From: an uncultured Erysipelotrichaceae bacterium
GTDB taxonomy: Bacteria; Bacillota_I; Bacilli_A; Erysipelotrichales; Erysipelotrichaceae
Length of the DNA: 64,000 nucleotides
NCBI GenBank assembly: GCA_934675465.1
Contig: CAKUQM010000004.1
Location: 6,438 to 70,437, forward strand
Reading direction: 5' to 3'
The notes beneath the pieces were generated by a model, which saw nothing but the letters and a program-made list of their open reading frames with translations, made no database searches and was not told the DNA's origin. Shown in pieces: positions 29,539 to 39,183 of the stretch. The position numbers were made by a program, and so were the translations under genes. The stretch's first letter is position 1. Every line of letters starts with the position of its first letter.

Positions 29539-32500
29539 ATGAACACTAAACTTAAATTAAATATTTTTACATTTGCGCACTTCTTATATTTGTTCTGTTA
29601 TATTTTTGAATATACATTCACATATGGATTTGAATTTAATGTAGACATTGGCCTTTTAAAACAGCTAGGCCTACTAATAATGTTTGCTTTATTCTTGTAT
29701 GATTTTATAAACAAGAAGACAAGCATGAAAACATTTGTTTCTACCTTGCTAGCTATAACACTAGGTTTTATCATCACTTTCACATCAAAAAATTACGATA
29801 TACTACTACTTATTTTAATTATTTTATCTATCAGAGACATAAATATAGATAAATTCCTTTTCAGAGATTTTATTATTAGGGGCGTTTTAGTTGCAATCGA
29901 ATTCTTCTTCTTCTCACAAAAAGCTCCAATTGAAATGTGGCAAGCAGAAAAGGTTACCCTTGGTTTTACCCATGCTAACACAGCTGGTTCTGCTTTGATG
30001 ATTCTTACTTTTGAATTATTATACTTAACTAGAAATAGCAAAAATATCTTGCCTTTTTTCTTTTCTATAATTTTAACTGGATTTAATTATTATGTTTGTA
30101 AAAGTAGAGCTAGTTTTATAGCTATGATTTTAATAATTATTTGTTTTATATTATTTAAATTGAAACTTAATATCCTAAAATTTAAACCATTTGAATTCTT
30201 AACAATTAATTCGATTTTAATTTTTGTTTTGATTTCATTTGGATTGATTCAGCTTTATCAAACTGGTTCTGATTCAGGTTTAAAACTAAACGCATTGTTT
30301 TCAAATCGAATCGAACTTGCAATACATTATTTAAGCTTATACAAAATTAATTTATTTGGAAATCATTTGGCATATGCTTCAACAACCATAATGCTTGGTG
30401 ATCATATGGTTTATGTTTTGGATACTGCATTTGTTTGGCTTCTATTAACTTTTGGAATAATTGGGACTATATTTGTTGCTTGGCTATTCTATCGTACTTT
30501 CAAAAAATTACTTGCTGATCAAAATTATTACATGGTTGTTATCATGCTTGTTTTATTAGTTTATGGTTTAATGGAAACTATATTATTTAAATATTATTAC
30601 AATCCATTGTTAGCTGTGCTTACGGTTGGATTTTTTGCTGATGAAAAAGAAGATGAAAAACTATTCATTCCTAATAATCACTTGGTCCTTTCTCTTTCTG
30701 TTATTTTTATATGTATGTTTTTCTTTAAAGACATCATTATATCTAACTCTTCTCAATTTTATATTGATGGTGTTTTAGCAACTTACAATCAACCAAAAAT
30801 GCTATTTGCTTTCTATAACAGAATGCATGACTTTAACTTTTCTTTATATGATTGGTCATTAGGTTTAGGTGCAAGTATTTTTAATTTGGTTAATCAGGGT
30901 TTCTTAAGTCCTTTTAATTTTTTATCTTTGCTATTACCATCCAACTTGGTTATTTCTTTTTCTTTATATTTGAATTTCATTAAATTGCTAGTGTTAAGCA
31001 ATTCTTTATTATTGTGGTTTAACAAATTAAATAAGATGAATCCTTATAATTTGGTGTTCTCTTTAATTTTATCTTTCTCTGGTTTAGTTTTAGGTTTCTT
31101 TAGCACAAACGATTTTGATTTTTATTGTTTATTCCCTTTGGTCTTATTCTTTTTTGAAAAAGCAATCCAAGATAAAAAATACTTAGGATTCTCTTTATCT
31201 ATTTTCTTATGCATTCTTGCTAATCCTTCTCTAAGTCCATCTTTATTTATTGTTTTAATAATTTATTTAATTTATAAGAATGTTATTAACTCTTTTAACT
31301 TGTGGCAAATTATCATATTAACTATACTTATATTATTATCAATAGGATTAGCTTCATTCGCTATCATTCCTTGTTTGGAGTTTGGCAACACAAGCACAAT
31401 AAGTGAGGATTTTATTTCATTTTTCTTGTCACTATTTACCCCGTTTAATTCATTAGTTAACACTAATTATGTTTTATATACAAGTATCACTATTCTTGCC
31501 TTCTTGCCTTGTATTTTCTATTCAAATATCAAGGAATTAATAGTTAGAGTATCAACTATTGCTATTTGCATTTTATTGTGCTTAATGTTAAAGAATTACT
31601 TCATATTGTACTTTGCTATATTGTTTACATTTTACTTAATTCTAAATTCTTTAGATTCTATCTTTTTAAAGAAAAATAACGTTTTATTTATAACTTTTAT
31701 TATTTGTCTTATTTTGTGTGTTGTTTCATATATTTACGGAAAATCCAACAATACAGAAATAGGTGCCTTATTAACATATACTCAATTATTACTGTTAATT
31801 TTATTGTCCTTATCTTTATTTAAATATAAATCTATTTTATCTTTTTCTATCATTATGGAAGCTTGTTTATCAATCTTTTGTCTGATAAATCAATATCCGT
31901 TGTTGTTCAAAACTATCGATTATGATACTTCAGTTACTAGTTTGATTAAACAAGAAGATAAAGGGATTTATCGCATTATAGATGCTAATGTTGCCAATAC
32001 TGTTTATAAAGAAGATGCAAACGAATTCAACTTTAAGTATAGCCATTTAGATAATTGTAAACAGGTGCCTGGCTTCTCTACTAAGAATGTTTCGTTAAAT
32101 CCTAATCAAGAGAGTTTTATCAAATTAATGACAAAAACCGATGGCAGTACTTACAGAGGTTCATCAAAAAACTATACAAGTCTATTCGATATTGCTGGTG
32201 CTAAATATTGGGTTTCAAATAACGAAACTAAGGGCAACACCAACCCTTCGTATTATGTAAATATGTTTGATAGCTCACAATCTAACATTATTAGTTTCCA
32301 AACAGGTATCATTAATGTTGGTAATAGTTCTATATCAGAAAATGGACAATATTCTGGTTCTTTAGATTCTTATTTAGCAACTTTGTCTATAAATCTACAA
32401 AATACTGATATGGAAGGTGATGTTTGTTATACTACTTACTACAAATATGTAGGCTGGGAATCAGGTGATGATGTTTCTAATTGGAAAAAAAATGGAGAAA

Positions 32501-33522
32501 TATCAGGTATTGAGGATTTTTCTAATTTCCTTGGAGGTATAAGAGTTACTTTCACCGGCCAATTAGCTGAAAATTATGATATTTATTATAGAATTAGTGA
32601 TAACATTTACGGCTGGCATGATTGGGCTAAAAACGGTGAAAAAACCGGTTGCTATAACTACGGAGAAATAGACCGTATTCAGCTAGATGCAAGACCTAAG
32701 GGTTCGATTGAACCTTGGAAACAATACTATACAAACAAATATTTTATTGAACTAGGTTATGTTAATAACAACCTAATAAATGAAGATTATTTGTTAACCT
32801 TATCTGATTTTGAAAAAGAGAAAGCTTTAAGAAAGTATGTTGCTACAAACACAACGGAAAATACAAATCTTGATTTCGATGATCATTTTGTTATTATAAG
32901 CAATAATTTTGAAGAGCCTGATTTTACTTTCGAATTACCTGAACCTATAAGCAATAAGAAAACATTAGTTATTATTAATGGCGGTATTCCAATCGTCACT
33001 GTACACTTATACTATCAAGATCAATATTTGCGTACCGAAAACTTTTATCAGTATGATTATTGTAATATTGATTTAAGAGAAGGCGAATTAGTGGATAAAA
33101 TTGCGGTTTCATTCACAGATATTGACGAAACAGGATTCGGTGTAGTGATTGCCACTAAAGATTCTGACAATTATACACTAGGTACTTTATATAACGATAG
33201 AATTAATAATTCTTTTACAAATATCAATTTTAAAAATGACTATATTTCTGCTGATATTAATATCAATAGCGATAATTCATTTGTTTATACTTATATTCCA
33301 TACGATGAAAATTGGCATGTATATGACAATGGCAGTGAAATTTCTAAGATCAATTGTAATTTTGGATTTATAGGATTAAATCTAAACCAAGGAGAACATA
33401 ATATAGAATTTAGATATTTTATTAATAATTCATCTTCGAATCTTGTTTCTTTATGTAGCCTATTTGGGATTATTGTAGTGAATTCGATGCTATTTGTTTA
33501 TAAAAAGAAGAGTCAACAATAG
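29539..33522 (+). CDS. Giant fusion: Wzy-like polymerase + YfhO-like GT-C domain + ChW repeats
   Basis: 1,327 residues. Residues 1 to about 370 form a Wzy/O-antigen-ligase-like membrane domain (LGFTHANTAGSAL, CKSRASFIAM, LDTAFVWLLLTFGIIG). From about 385 a second membrane domain begins with the YfhO signature (FYNRMHDFNFSLYDWSLGLG, LSPFNFLSLLLP), running to about 795, then an outer domain. At about 960-1055 two ChW-like repeats are inserted (VGWESG..SNWKKNGEISG; YGWHDWAKNGEKTGCYNYG then RIQLDA). The protein closes with a YfhO-type beta domain (IPYDENWHVYDNG) and a last helix. YfhO relatives glycosylate teichoic acids; polymerising and decorating one glycan is the inferred role. Confidence 0.7.
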   Translation: MNTKLKLNIFTFAHFLYLFCYIFEYTFTYGFEFNVDIGLLKQLGLLIMFALFLYDFINKKTSMKTFVSTLLAITLGFIITFTSKNYDILLLILIILSIRDINIDKFLFRDFIIRGVLVAIEFFFFSQKAPIEMWQAEKVTLGFTHANTAGSALMILTFELLYLTRNSKNILPFFFSIILTGFNYYVCKSRASFIAMILIIICFILFKLKLNILKFKPFEFLTINSILIFVLISFGLIQLYQTGSDSGLKLNALFSNRIELAIHYLSLYKINLFGNHLAYASTTIMLGDHMVYVLDTAFVWLLLTFGIIGTIFVAWLFYRTFKKLLADQNYYMVVIMLVLLVYGLMETILFKYYYNPLLAVLTVGFFADEKEDEKLFIPNNHLVLSLSVIFICMFFFKDIIISNSSQFYIDGVLATYNQPKMLFAFYNRMHDFNFSLYDWSLGLGASIFNLVNQGFLSPFNFLSLLLPSNLVISFSLYLNFIKLLVLSNSLLLWFNKLNKMNPYNLVFSLILSFSGLVLGFFSTNDFDFYCLFPLVLFFFEKAIQDKKYLGFSLSIFLCILANPSLSPSLFIVLIIYLIYKNVINSFNLWQIIILTILILLSIGLASFAIIPCLEFGNTSTISEDFISFFLSLFTPFNSLVNTNYVLYTSITILAFLPCIFYSNIKELIVRVSTIAICILLCLMLKNYFILYFAILFTFYLILNSLDSIFLKKNNVLFITFIICLILCVVSYIYGKSNNTEIGALLTYTQLLLLILLSLSLFKYKSILSFSIIMEACLSIFCLINQYPLLFKTIDYDTSVTSLIKQEDKGIYRIIDANVANTVYKEDANEFNFKYSHLDNCKQVPGFSTKNVSLNPNQESFIKLMTKTDGSTYRGSSKNYTSLFDIAGAKYWVSNNETKGNTNPSYYVNMFDSSQSNIISFQTGIINVGNSSISENGQYSGSLDSYLATLSINLQNTDMEGDVCYTTYYKYVGWESGDDVSNWKKNGEISGIEDFSNFLGGIRVTFTGQLAENYDIYYRISDNIYGWHDWAKNGEKTGCYNYGEIDRIQLDARPKGSIEPWKQYYTNKYFIELGYVNNNLINEDYLLTLSDFEKEKALRKYVATNTTENTNLDFDDHFVIISNNFEEPDFTFELPEPISNKKTLVIINGGIPIVTVHLYYQDQYLRTENFYQYDYCNIDLREGELVDKIAVSFTDIDETGFGVVIATKDSDNYTLGTLYNDRINNSFTNINFKNDYISADININSDNSFVYTYIPYDENWHVYDNGSEISKINCNFGFIGLNLNQGEHNIEFRYFINNSSSNLVSLCSLFGIIVVNSMLFVYKKKSQQ

Positions 33523-33532
33523 TTTTTCGCTT

Positions 33533-33561
33533 GCCACTTATATTAAATAAGTGGCTTTTTT
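33533..33561 (+). terminator. Intrinsic terminator after the fusion gene
   Basis: Perfect 9-bp stem GCCACTTAT / ATAAGTGGC, 5-nt loop, followed by six T. It lies 10 nt after the stop codon. Confidence 0.85.
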
Positions 33562-33626
33562 ATCACTGGCGTATTTTTTTGAACAACCTTGTCATTATAT
33601 TAATAAGTGTAAAAGGAGATAAAGAT

Positions 33627-33919
33627 ATGAAAACTTATATTACACTTACCACACTTAGCAACTACATCGACATCAAAGAACTTACAGTTGGCGAAGAATT
33701 AATTCTAGAAAAAGATAAGGAAAACCAATATGATAATGAAGCTATCAAAGTAATGGTACCAACTATAGTAAGAAAGGTTATGTAGCTAACTCAATACACA
33801 CCAAATGTAAAGGAACTCACTCAGCAGGATACATCTACAACATGTTTGACGAAACTTGTAAATGTGTTGTTAGATTTATTTATGACAAAGGAGCTATCGC
33901 TGAAATAGAACATAACTAG
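33627..33919 (+). pseudogene. HIRAN-like domain protein, broken by a 1-nt frameshift
   Basis: ATG at 33627 with AGGAG 8 nt before it. Frame 1 reads MKTYITLTTLSNYIDIKE, then EKDKENQYDNEAIKVMVP, the core of a HIRAN domain (basic-acidic, DN..YD..AI.V). After VP the frame ends within 7 codons, but the -1 frame continues YSKKGYVANSIHTK... to AEIEHN and a TAG at 33917-33919. Restoring one base at about 33758-33762 gives one 97-residue protein with the expected KxGYV motif. HIRAN domains bind DNA ends or occur alone in phage-like contexts. It is a true mutation or a sequencing error. Confidence 0.65.
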
Positions 33920-33953
33920 CATCTTTTTAGCACCATTAGAATACAATTGGTTG

Positions 33954-33959
33954 TATCAT
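33954..33959 (+). promoter_or_regulatory. Probable -10 box of the large ABC transporter gene
   Basis: TATCAT ends 6 nt before the ATG at 33966. No ribosome binding site is seen. A TTG five codons upstream lies inside this promoter and is rejected as start. Confidence 0.4.
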
Positions 33960-33965
33960 TTAAAC

Positions 33966-36900
33966 ATGTTACAAATTAAGAATATTTCTAAAACTTACAA
34001 AACAGGAAACTTCATCCAAAAAGCATTAGATGAAGTTTCTTTAAACTTAAGAGACAATGAGTTTGTTGCCATACTTGGCCCATCAGGTTCTGGCAAAACC
34101 ACCTTATTAAATATTATTGGTGGACTAGATAAATATGACAGTGGTGATTTGATTATTAATGGTATTTCTACCAAAGACTATAAAGATAAACAATGGGACA
34201 CTTATCGTAATCATACTATTGGCTTTATCTTTCAATCTTATAATTTAATACCACACCAAACTATTCTTTCCAATGTAGAACTAGCTTTAACTATTGCAGG
34301 TATTTCTAAGAAAGAAAAGGCTAAACTAGCTCTAGATGCTTTAGATAAAGTGGGTTTAAAGGAACAGGCTCATAAGAAGCCTAATCAATTATCAGGTGGT
34401 CAGATGCAACGTGTTGCGATTGCTAGAGCTTTAGTAAACAACCCATCCATTGTCCTAGCAGATGAACCAACAGGTGCTCTAGATACTAAAACATCAATTC
34501 AGGTAATGGATCTTTTAAAAGAAGTAGCTAAAGATAGATTGGTTGTCATGGTAACCCATAATCCTGAACTTGCTAAAGAATATGCTAATAGAATTGTTAA
34601 CTTAAAAGATGGAGTTATTATCGATGATACTAATCCATATAAGGTACTTGAATCAGGCACGAATCCGGGCTCGAATCTCCCTCCAGCTCATATGTCTTTC
34701 TTAACAGCTCTATCATTATCATTTAATAACCTATTGTCCAAGAAGGGTAGAACCATCCTAACAGCCTTTGCAGGTTCTATAGGCATTATTGGTATCTCTT
34801 TGATATTAGCTTTATCAACAGGCTTTCAAAACTATATCGATAAGATACAAGATGATACGATGTCATCTTATCCTTTAACCATCCAATCAGAAACAACTAA
34901 TGTCTTTACTGCTTTATTACAGGCACATATGCCAAATGACAAAGAAGAAGCTGATGATGACCTAGTACATGAACAATTAATGATTTCATCGATGATGGAT
35001 TCAGTAGGTTCTAATGATTTAAAAAGCTTTATTAGTTATTTAAACGATAATGAAGACTTATACAAAGATGATGTTAAAAAGATAAGTTATGCTTATTCTA
35101 TTACACCCAGAATCTATACCAAGGATATTACCAATACCATTGTTCAATTAAATCCTAATACTTTGATGTCTTCTATTTATTCTGATTCAGCAGCTTCACT
35201 TTTATCATCAATGTCTGCAGCTAATGCCATGGGTATTTTTGTGGAAAGTGATAAGGAAACATTAGAATCAAATACCAATCTAATACAAGGACGCTATCCT
35301 GAAAAATACAATGAAGTCATGTTGGTCTTAAAAGATAAAGATAAGATTCCTGATTTATTAGTTTATTCTTTAGGCTTAAGAGACAACAAAGTATTAAATC
35401 AACTAGTAAACGATATTGTGACCAATCATGAAAGTGATATTAAAGATGAGGCTAAGACTTTCACTTATGATGAATTAATTAATAGACAATTAAAGTTAAT
35501 CAATACCAGTGACTTATATCGTTATAACTCTAAATATGATACTTATGAAGATATGTCTAATGATAAAGAATATCTAGAAGATGTCTACAATAAATCCGAA
35601 GACTTAATCATTACAGGCGTAGCTTATTCTAATGATAATTCATCTTTAACAGGCATTATCTATTACGATTCTTTAGTAGACCATGTGATTGATATAGCTA
35701 AGGATTCACCTCTAGTTAAGAAACAATTAGCCAATCCAGATATAGATGTTTTCTCAGGAAATAAGTTTGACGAAGACAAAGAAAAATCAGGTCTTAATTT
35801 CAATGATATGGTATCCATTGACCAAGATAAATTGAAGAATGCCTTCAAATTTAACCTAGACACATCAGCTATTAAAGATACTGATTATGCATCTATCATC
35901 TTAAATAATTCAAATGAAATCAAAGAAACAATCACAGCTACAACTGATAGTTTTGTGGAGGTAATCAACAATACTTACAAGTCATTTGGAACTACTTTGA
36001 TTGATTCTTATAACAAGATGTTTACTCAAACCGTAACTATCGCTACATCTTGTCCTAATGATAATTATGTAGATGTTACAGATCCAAGTAAGGGATGTAT
36101 CTTTAATGAAGGTGATGATTATGTTGAAATAAATGGTTATAAATATGTACCTAACAACTATATAAGTACATCTTTTGTCTACTATGGTGAATACTCACCA
36201 CTTGATCCAAATGTTAAGACTGTTGATTTCTTTATTAATACATTTGATTTAAATGAAGATTTTAATAATAGTATTGATTTGGTATGTCAAAATCTAAAAG
36301 ATAAGACGTATATTAATTTAACTAAGGATGATGTTAAAAATATCGCGTATGAGATGTTTAAAACTTACTTTGATGAAGTTAGAAAGAATGAGAACTTTGA
36401 TTCAACAACTAATCTAATCAAAGTAGATGATTTAATCAATGTTGATACAGTAGAAAATACCGTCTTAACAAATAGTGCAAGTAGTACCTATGGACAAGCT
36501 TATAACAGTGCTAAAGAATTAATTAATATGTTAGCAGCTAAGGGTGTGGCAAGTGCTGTACAAGAATCTACAACGCCTCTTATAAAAGTATTTGAAGGAA
36601 TGGATAAGGCTATTACCTTTGATACCCAAGCCTTCGCTAGTGCTTTTAATTTCGATATGGACGAGGATGAATTATCTAGATTAATGTCATCGATGTTAAC
36701 TAGTTCTAGTGCTTCATATAAGAACAATCTTATTAATTTAGGATATCAAGATAAAGAAGAACCAACTTCTATTTCATTCTATTTTAATGATTTTGAATCT
36801 AAAGATAACTTCCTAAACTTAATTGATACTTATAATCAACAAGTAAAAGATGAAGATAAGGATATCAGCTATACTGATATGACCGGTTTATTAATGTCAT

Positions 36901-37328
36901 CAGTATCAACTATCATTAATGCAGTAACTTATGTATTAATTGCCTTCGTATCAATTTCATTAATTGTATCTAGTATCATGATTGCGGTTATTACTCTAAT
37001 CAGTGTCATGGAAAGAACTAAGGAAATAGGCATCTTAAGGGCAATGGGTGCTTCTAAACATAATGTTAGTTCTATCTTTAATGCCGAGACATTTATTATC
37101 GGTCTATTATCAGGTTTTATAGGAGTTGGTATATCATCACTATTAACCATCCCAATTAATAATCTAATTCATAAGTTAACTGGTGTTTATGATATTAATG
37201 CCGTCTTAAATCTAAAACCAGCTCTAATCTTAGTATTAATATCAGTATTACTTACAATGTTGGCGGGTTTTATTCCAAGTAAAAAGGCTGCTAAACAAGA
37301 TCCAGTTATAGCACTTAGAAGCGAATAG
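33966..37328 (+). CDS. ABC transporter, ATPase and FtsX-type permease in one chain (MacB-like)
   Basis: 1,120 residues. ATPase domain at 1-225: Walker A GPSGSGKT (38-45), signature LSGGQMQRV (142-150), Walker B IVLADEPTGALD (162-173). A helix at about 265-290 (ILTAFAGSIGIIGISLILAL) precedes a very large outer domain to about residue 985, rich in Asp, Asn and Ser. Three C-terminal helices carry the FtsX pattern (SVMERTKEIGILRAMGASK). Such mechanotransmission transporters move no solute through a channel but couple ATP use to outer-face work such as peptide resistance or lipoprotein release. The substrate is unknown. A standalone gene with its own terminator. Confidence 0.85.
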   Translation: MLQIKNISKTYKTGNFIQKALDEVSLNLRDNEFVAILGPSGSGKTTLLNIIGGLDKYDSGDLIINGISTKDYKDKQWDTYRNHTIGFIFQSYNLIPHQTILSNVELALTIAGISKKEKAKLALDALDKVGLKEQAHKKPNQLSGGQMQRVAIARALVNNPSIVLADEPTGALDTKTSIQVMDLLKEVAKDRLVVMVTHNPELAKEYANRIVNLKDGVIIDDTNPYKVLESGTNPGSNLPPAHMSFLTALSLSFNNLLSKKGRTILTAFAGSIGIIGISLILALSTGFQNYIDKIQDDTMSSYPLTIQSETTNVFTALLQAHMPNDKEEADDDLVHEQLMISSMMDSVGSNDLKSFISYLNDNEDLYKDDVKKISYAYSITPRIYTKDITNTIVQLNPNTLMSSIYSDSAASLLSSMSAANAMGIFVESDKETLESNTNLIQGRYPEKYNEVMLVLKDKDKIPDLLVYSLGLRDNKVLNQLVNDIVTNHESDIKDEAKTFTYDELINRQLKLINTSDLYRYNSKYDTYEDMSNDKEYLEDVYNKSEDLIITGVAYSNDNSSLTGIIYYDSLVDHVIDIAKDSPLVKKQLANPDIDVFSGNKFDEDKEKSGLNFNDMVSIDQDKLKNAFKFNLDTSAIKDTDYASIILNNSNEIKETITATTDSFVEVINNTYKSFGTTLIDSYNKMFTQTVTIATSCPNDNYVDVTDPSKGCIFNEGDDYVEINGYKYVPNNYISTSFVYYGEYSPLDPNVKTVDFFINTFDLNEDFNNSIDLVCQNLKDKTYINLTKDDVKNIAYEMFKTYFDEVRKNENFDSTTNLIKVDDLINVDTVENTVLTNSASSTYGQAYNSAKELINMLAAKGVASAVQESTTPLIKVFEGMDKAITFDTQAFASAFNFDMDEDELSRLMSSMLTSSSASYKNNLINLGYQDKEEPTSISFYFNDFESKDNFLNLIDTYNQQVKDEDKDISYTDMTGLLMSSVSTIINAVTYVLIAFVSISLIVSSIMIAVITLISVMERTKEIGILRAMGASKHNVSSIFNAETFIIGLLSGFIGVGISSLLTIPINNLIHKLTGVYDINAVLNLKPALILVLISVLLTMLAGFIPSKKAAKQDPVIALRSE

Positions 37329-37357
37329 AAACACTTTTTGTTTATCTAAATTTTTTG

Positions 37358-37380
37358 GTGGCTTGAGATAGCCACTTTTA
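37358..37380 (+). terminator. Intrinsic terminator after the ABC transporter gene
   Basis: 6-bp stem GTGGCT / AGCCAC with a 6-nt loop, then TTTTATTA. Confidence 0.65.
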
Positions 37381-37451
37381 TTATGTGTGCCTAATTATAT
37401 ACATCACTTTTAGCCAATAATCCAAACCGTTTTTAGCAACTAATAACAACC

Positions 37452-37555
37452 ACTAGACATTATCGATTGACTAGATATAGCTTTGTCTAGTAACTAGACA
37501 AAAGTTTGTCGAGTGACTAGACAAAATGTTGTCTAGTTTGTACAATATTGTCGAG
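37452..37555 (+). promoter_or_regulatory. Operator-like array of ACTAGACA / TGTCTAGT half-sites
   Basis: Eight copies of the octamer ACTAGACA or its reverse complement, some with one change (TGTCGAGT), lie at about 37452, 37470, 37484, 37493, 37507, 37516, 37530 and 37549. Two pairs form 17-bp palindromes, TGTCTAGTAACTAGACA at 37484-37500 (perfect) and TGTCGAGTGACTAGACA at 37507-37523 (one mismatch), with centres 23 bp apart. Another half-site lies inside the gene at 37608-37615. The second palindrome covers the -35 box. Confidence 0.7.
37518..37546 (+). promoter_or_regulatory. Promoter of the AlbA_2-type regulator gene
   Basis: TAGACA at 37518-37523, 17-nt spacer, TACAAT at 37541-37546, then GAGGTGA and the ATG at 37564. 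Its -35 box is part of the operator palindrome, so binding there would block transcription. Confidence 0.6.
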
Positions 37556-37563
37556 GTGAGTAT

Positions 37564-39012
37564 ATGGCAATTCCAGTCAATATTAAAGAATTAATTAATC
37601 AAAACGTTGTCGAGTCTAATAGGGTAGAGTTTAAGGAAAGTTATAATCCCGCAACCATTATTAGAACTATATGTGCTTTTGCGAATGATATTGATAATAT
37701 CGGTGGTGGTTATATAGTTATTGGAGTGAAGGAAGAAAATGGTCATCCAGTATATCCATTAAAAGGCGTTGATATAAATGAAATTGATAATATTTTAAAG
37801 AAATTAAGAGAAAAGTGTCATTATATAGAGCCTTTATATGAGCCAGTAGTAGAGCCTTGTTTAGTAGATGATAAGTATGTAATTGTAATTTGGTGTCAAG
37901 GAGGTTATGGTAGACCTTATAAAGCACCTAAAGATGTAACTATTAAGGGATCTAACAAGTATTACTATATAAGAAAATTTTCTAGTAGTGTAATCGCTTC
38001 TAATGATGAAGAAAAGGAATTATTTTATGTTTCCAGCAATATTCCTTTTGATGATAGACCTAATTTATTAGCCGAAATAGATGATTTAGATTTAGGTCTA
38101 ATGAGGGAACACCTTAAAGAAATAAATAGTTCTTTATATGAAAGATCTAAAGAAATGGATACCCTAAACTTGGCTAAAGATTTACAAATTGTAGGTGGTC
38201 CTGTTGAGCGCATTAAGCCTTTAAATGTTGGCTTATTGATGTTTTCTGAAAACATTGAGAAATATTTTAGATATGCACGAATAGAAGTGGTTGATATTCC
38301 AGATCCTACTGGAACAAATATGGTTGAGAAAGTATTTAAAGGTCCTATACAAAGACAATTAAAAGATGCTCTAGCATATATTAATAACTATGTTATAAAG
38401 CAATTAACGATAAAAGTTGAAGACCAAGCAGAGGCTGTTCGTATTTCTAATTATCCATATAGGGCAATAGAAGAGATTCTATCTAACGCCGTGTATCATC
38501 GTTCTTATCAAATAAACGAACCAATCACAGTAAGAATTACTAATGAATCTATAGAAATAACCAGTTTCCCTGTTTTTGACAGAAGTATCAGTAATAAAGA
38601 TATCGAAAAAGGCGAAATAAGATCGATGATGTATCGAAACCGTAGGATTGGTGATTTCTTAAAAGAATTAAGACTAATAGAGGGAAGAAACACAGGTTTT
38701 CCAAATGCTAAAAAAGCTTTAAAAGAAAACGGATCAGGCAATCTTAAATTCATTATGGATGAGGAAAGAAGATATTTGTCTGTTGTTATTCCAGTTCATG
38801 AAAGCTTTTTGACCAAAAAAGGCAATTCTTATGAAGACAGAATTATAGATTTATTAAGAAAAGAACATCTTTCTTTAACTGAATTAGCTATTAAGATGGA
38901 TTATAAGGGAATAAGCGCTAAACTTAGGGATACCGTAAACAGTCTAATTAGACAAAAAAGAGTATTTTATGTTTTGGATGAAAACAATAAGAAGAAACTG
39001 AAAGCTAATTAA
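37564..39012 (+). CDS. AlbA_2 (Schlafen AlbA_2) domain / GHKL-like ATPase putative transcriptional regulator
   Basis: 482 residues. N-terminal AlbA_2 nucleic-acid binding domain at about 1-130 (ESNRVEFKESYNPATIIRTI, GGGYIVIGVKE). Then the middle region with LNLAKDLQIVGG and GLLMFSENIEKYF, and a GHKL-like ATPase-type segment PYRAIEEILSNAVYHRSYQ at about 300. The C-terminus (EDRIIDLLRKEHLSLTELAIKMDY) looks like a winged helix. The operator array just upstream suggests autoregulation. Paralogue of 61504-63090. What it controls or whether it responds to ATP is unknown. Confidence 0.8.
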   Translation: MAIPVNIKELINQNVVESNRVEFKESYNPATIIRTICAFANDIDNIGGGYIVIGVKEENGHPVYPLKGVDINEIDNILKKLREKCHYIEPLYEPVVEPCLVDDKYVIVIWCQGGYGRPYKAPKDVTIKGSNKYYYIRKFSSSVIASNDEEKELFYVSSNIPFDDRPNLLAEIDDLDLGLMREHLKEINSSLYERSKEMDTLNLAKDLQIVGGPVERIKPLNVGLLMFSENIEKYFRYARIEVVDIPDPTGTNMVEKVFKGPIQRQLKDALAYINNYVIKQLTIKVEDQAEAVRISNYPYRAIEEILSNAVYHRSYQINEPITVRITNESIEITSFPVFDRSISNKDIEKGEIRSMMYRNRRIGDFLKELRLIEGRNTGFPNAKKALKENGSGNLKFIMDEERRYLSVVIPVHESFLTKKGNSYEDRIIDLLRKEHLSLTELAIKMDYKGISAKLRDTVNSLIRQKRVFYVLDENNKKKLKAN

Positions 39013-39061
39013 ACCAACTCTAACATACAAGCTCTTATATTGATGGTCTATAAATAATATG

Positions 39062-39082
39062 TGGCTAGAAATAGCCATTTTA
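39062..39082 (+). terminator. Terminator after the AlbA_2 gene
   Basis: Stem TGGCTA / TAGCCA with a GAAA tetraloop, then TTTTATTA, about 50 nt after the stop codon. Confidence 0.65.
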
Positions 39083-39093
39083 TTATATGTATT

Positions 39094-39132
39094 AAAAAAT
39101 ATGAGCTGCCTCTATATAGAAGTAGCTCATAT
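39094..39132 (-). terminator. Strong terminator of the ABC/lipoprotein operon
   Basis: On the minus strand a 9-bp stem ATATGAGCT / AGCTCATAT continues through a G-U pair and an inner stem to a 4-nt loop, and ends in TTTTTT. Confidence 0.85.
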
Positions 39133-39183
39133 CCACAAAACACACAAGACAATTAGTTTATAGTTGCCTAAATAACATACACC

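Noticed and set aside
33531..33626. Upstream extension of the HIRAN ORF
   Set aside because: It runs through the terminator of the fusion gene; AGGAG marks 33627.
33740..33785. Programmed ribosomal frameshift in the HIRAN gene
   Set aside because: No slippery heptamer or stimulatory hairpin is seen at the junction.
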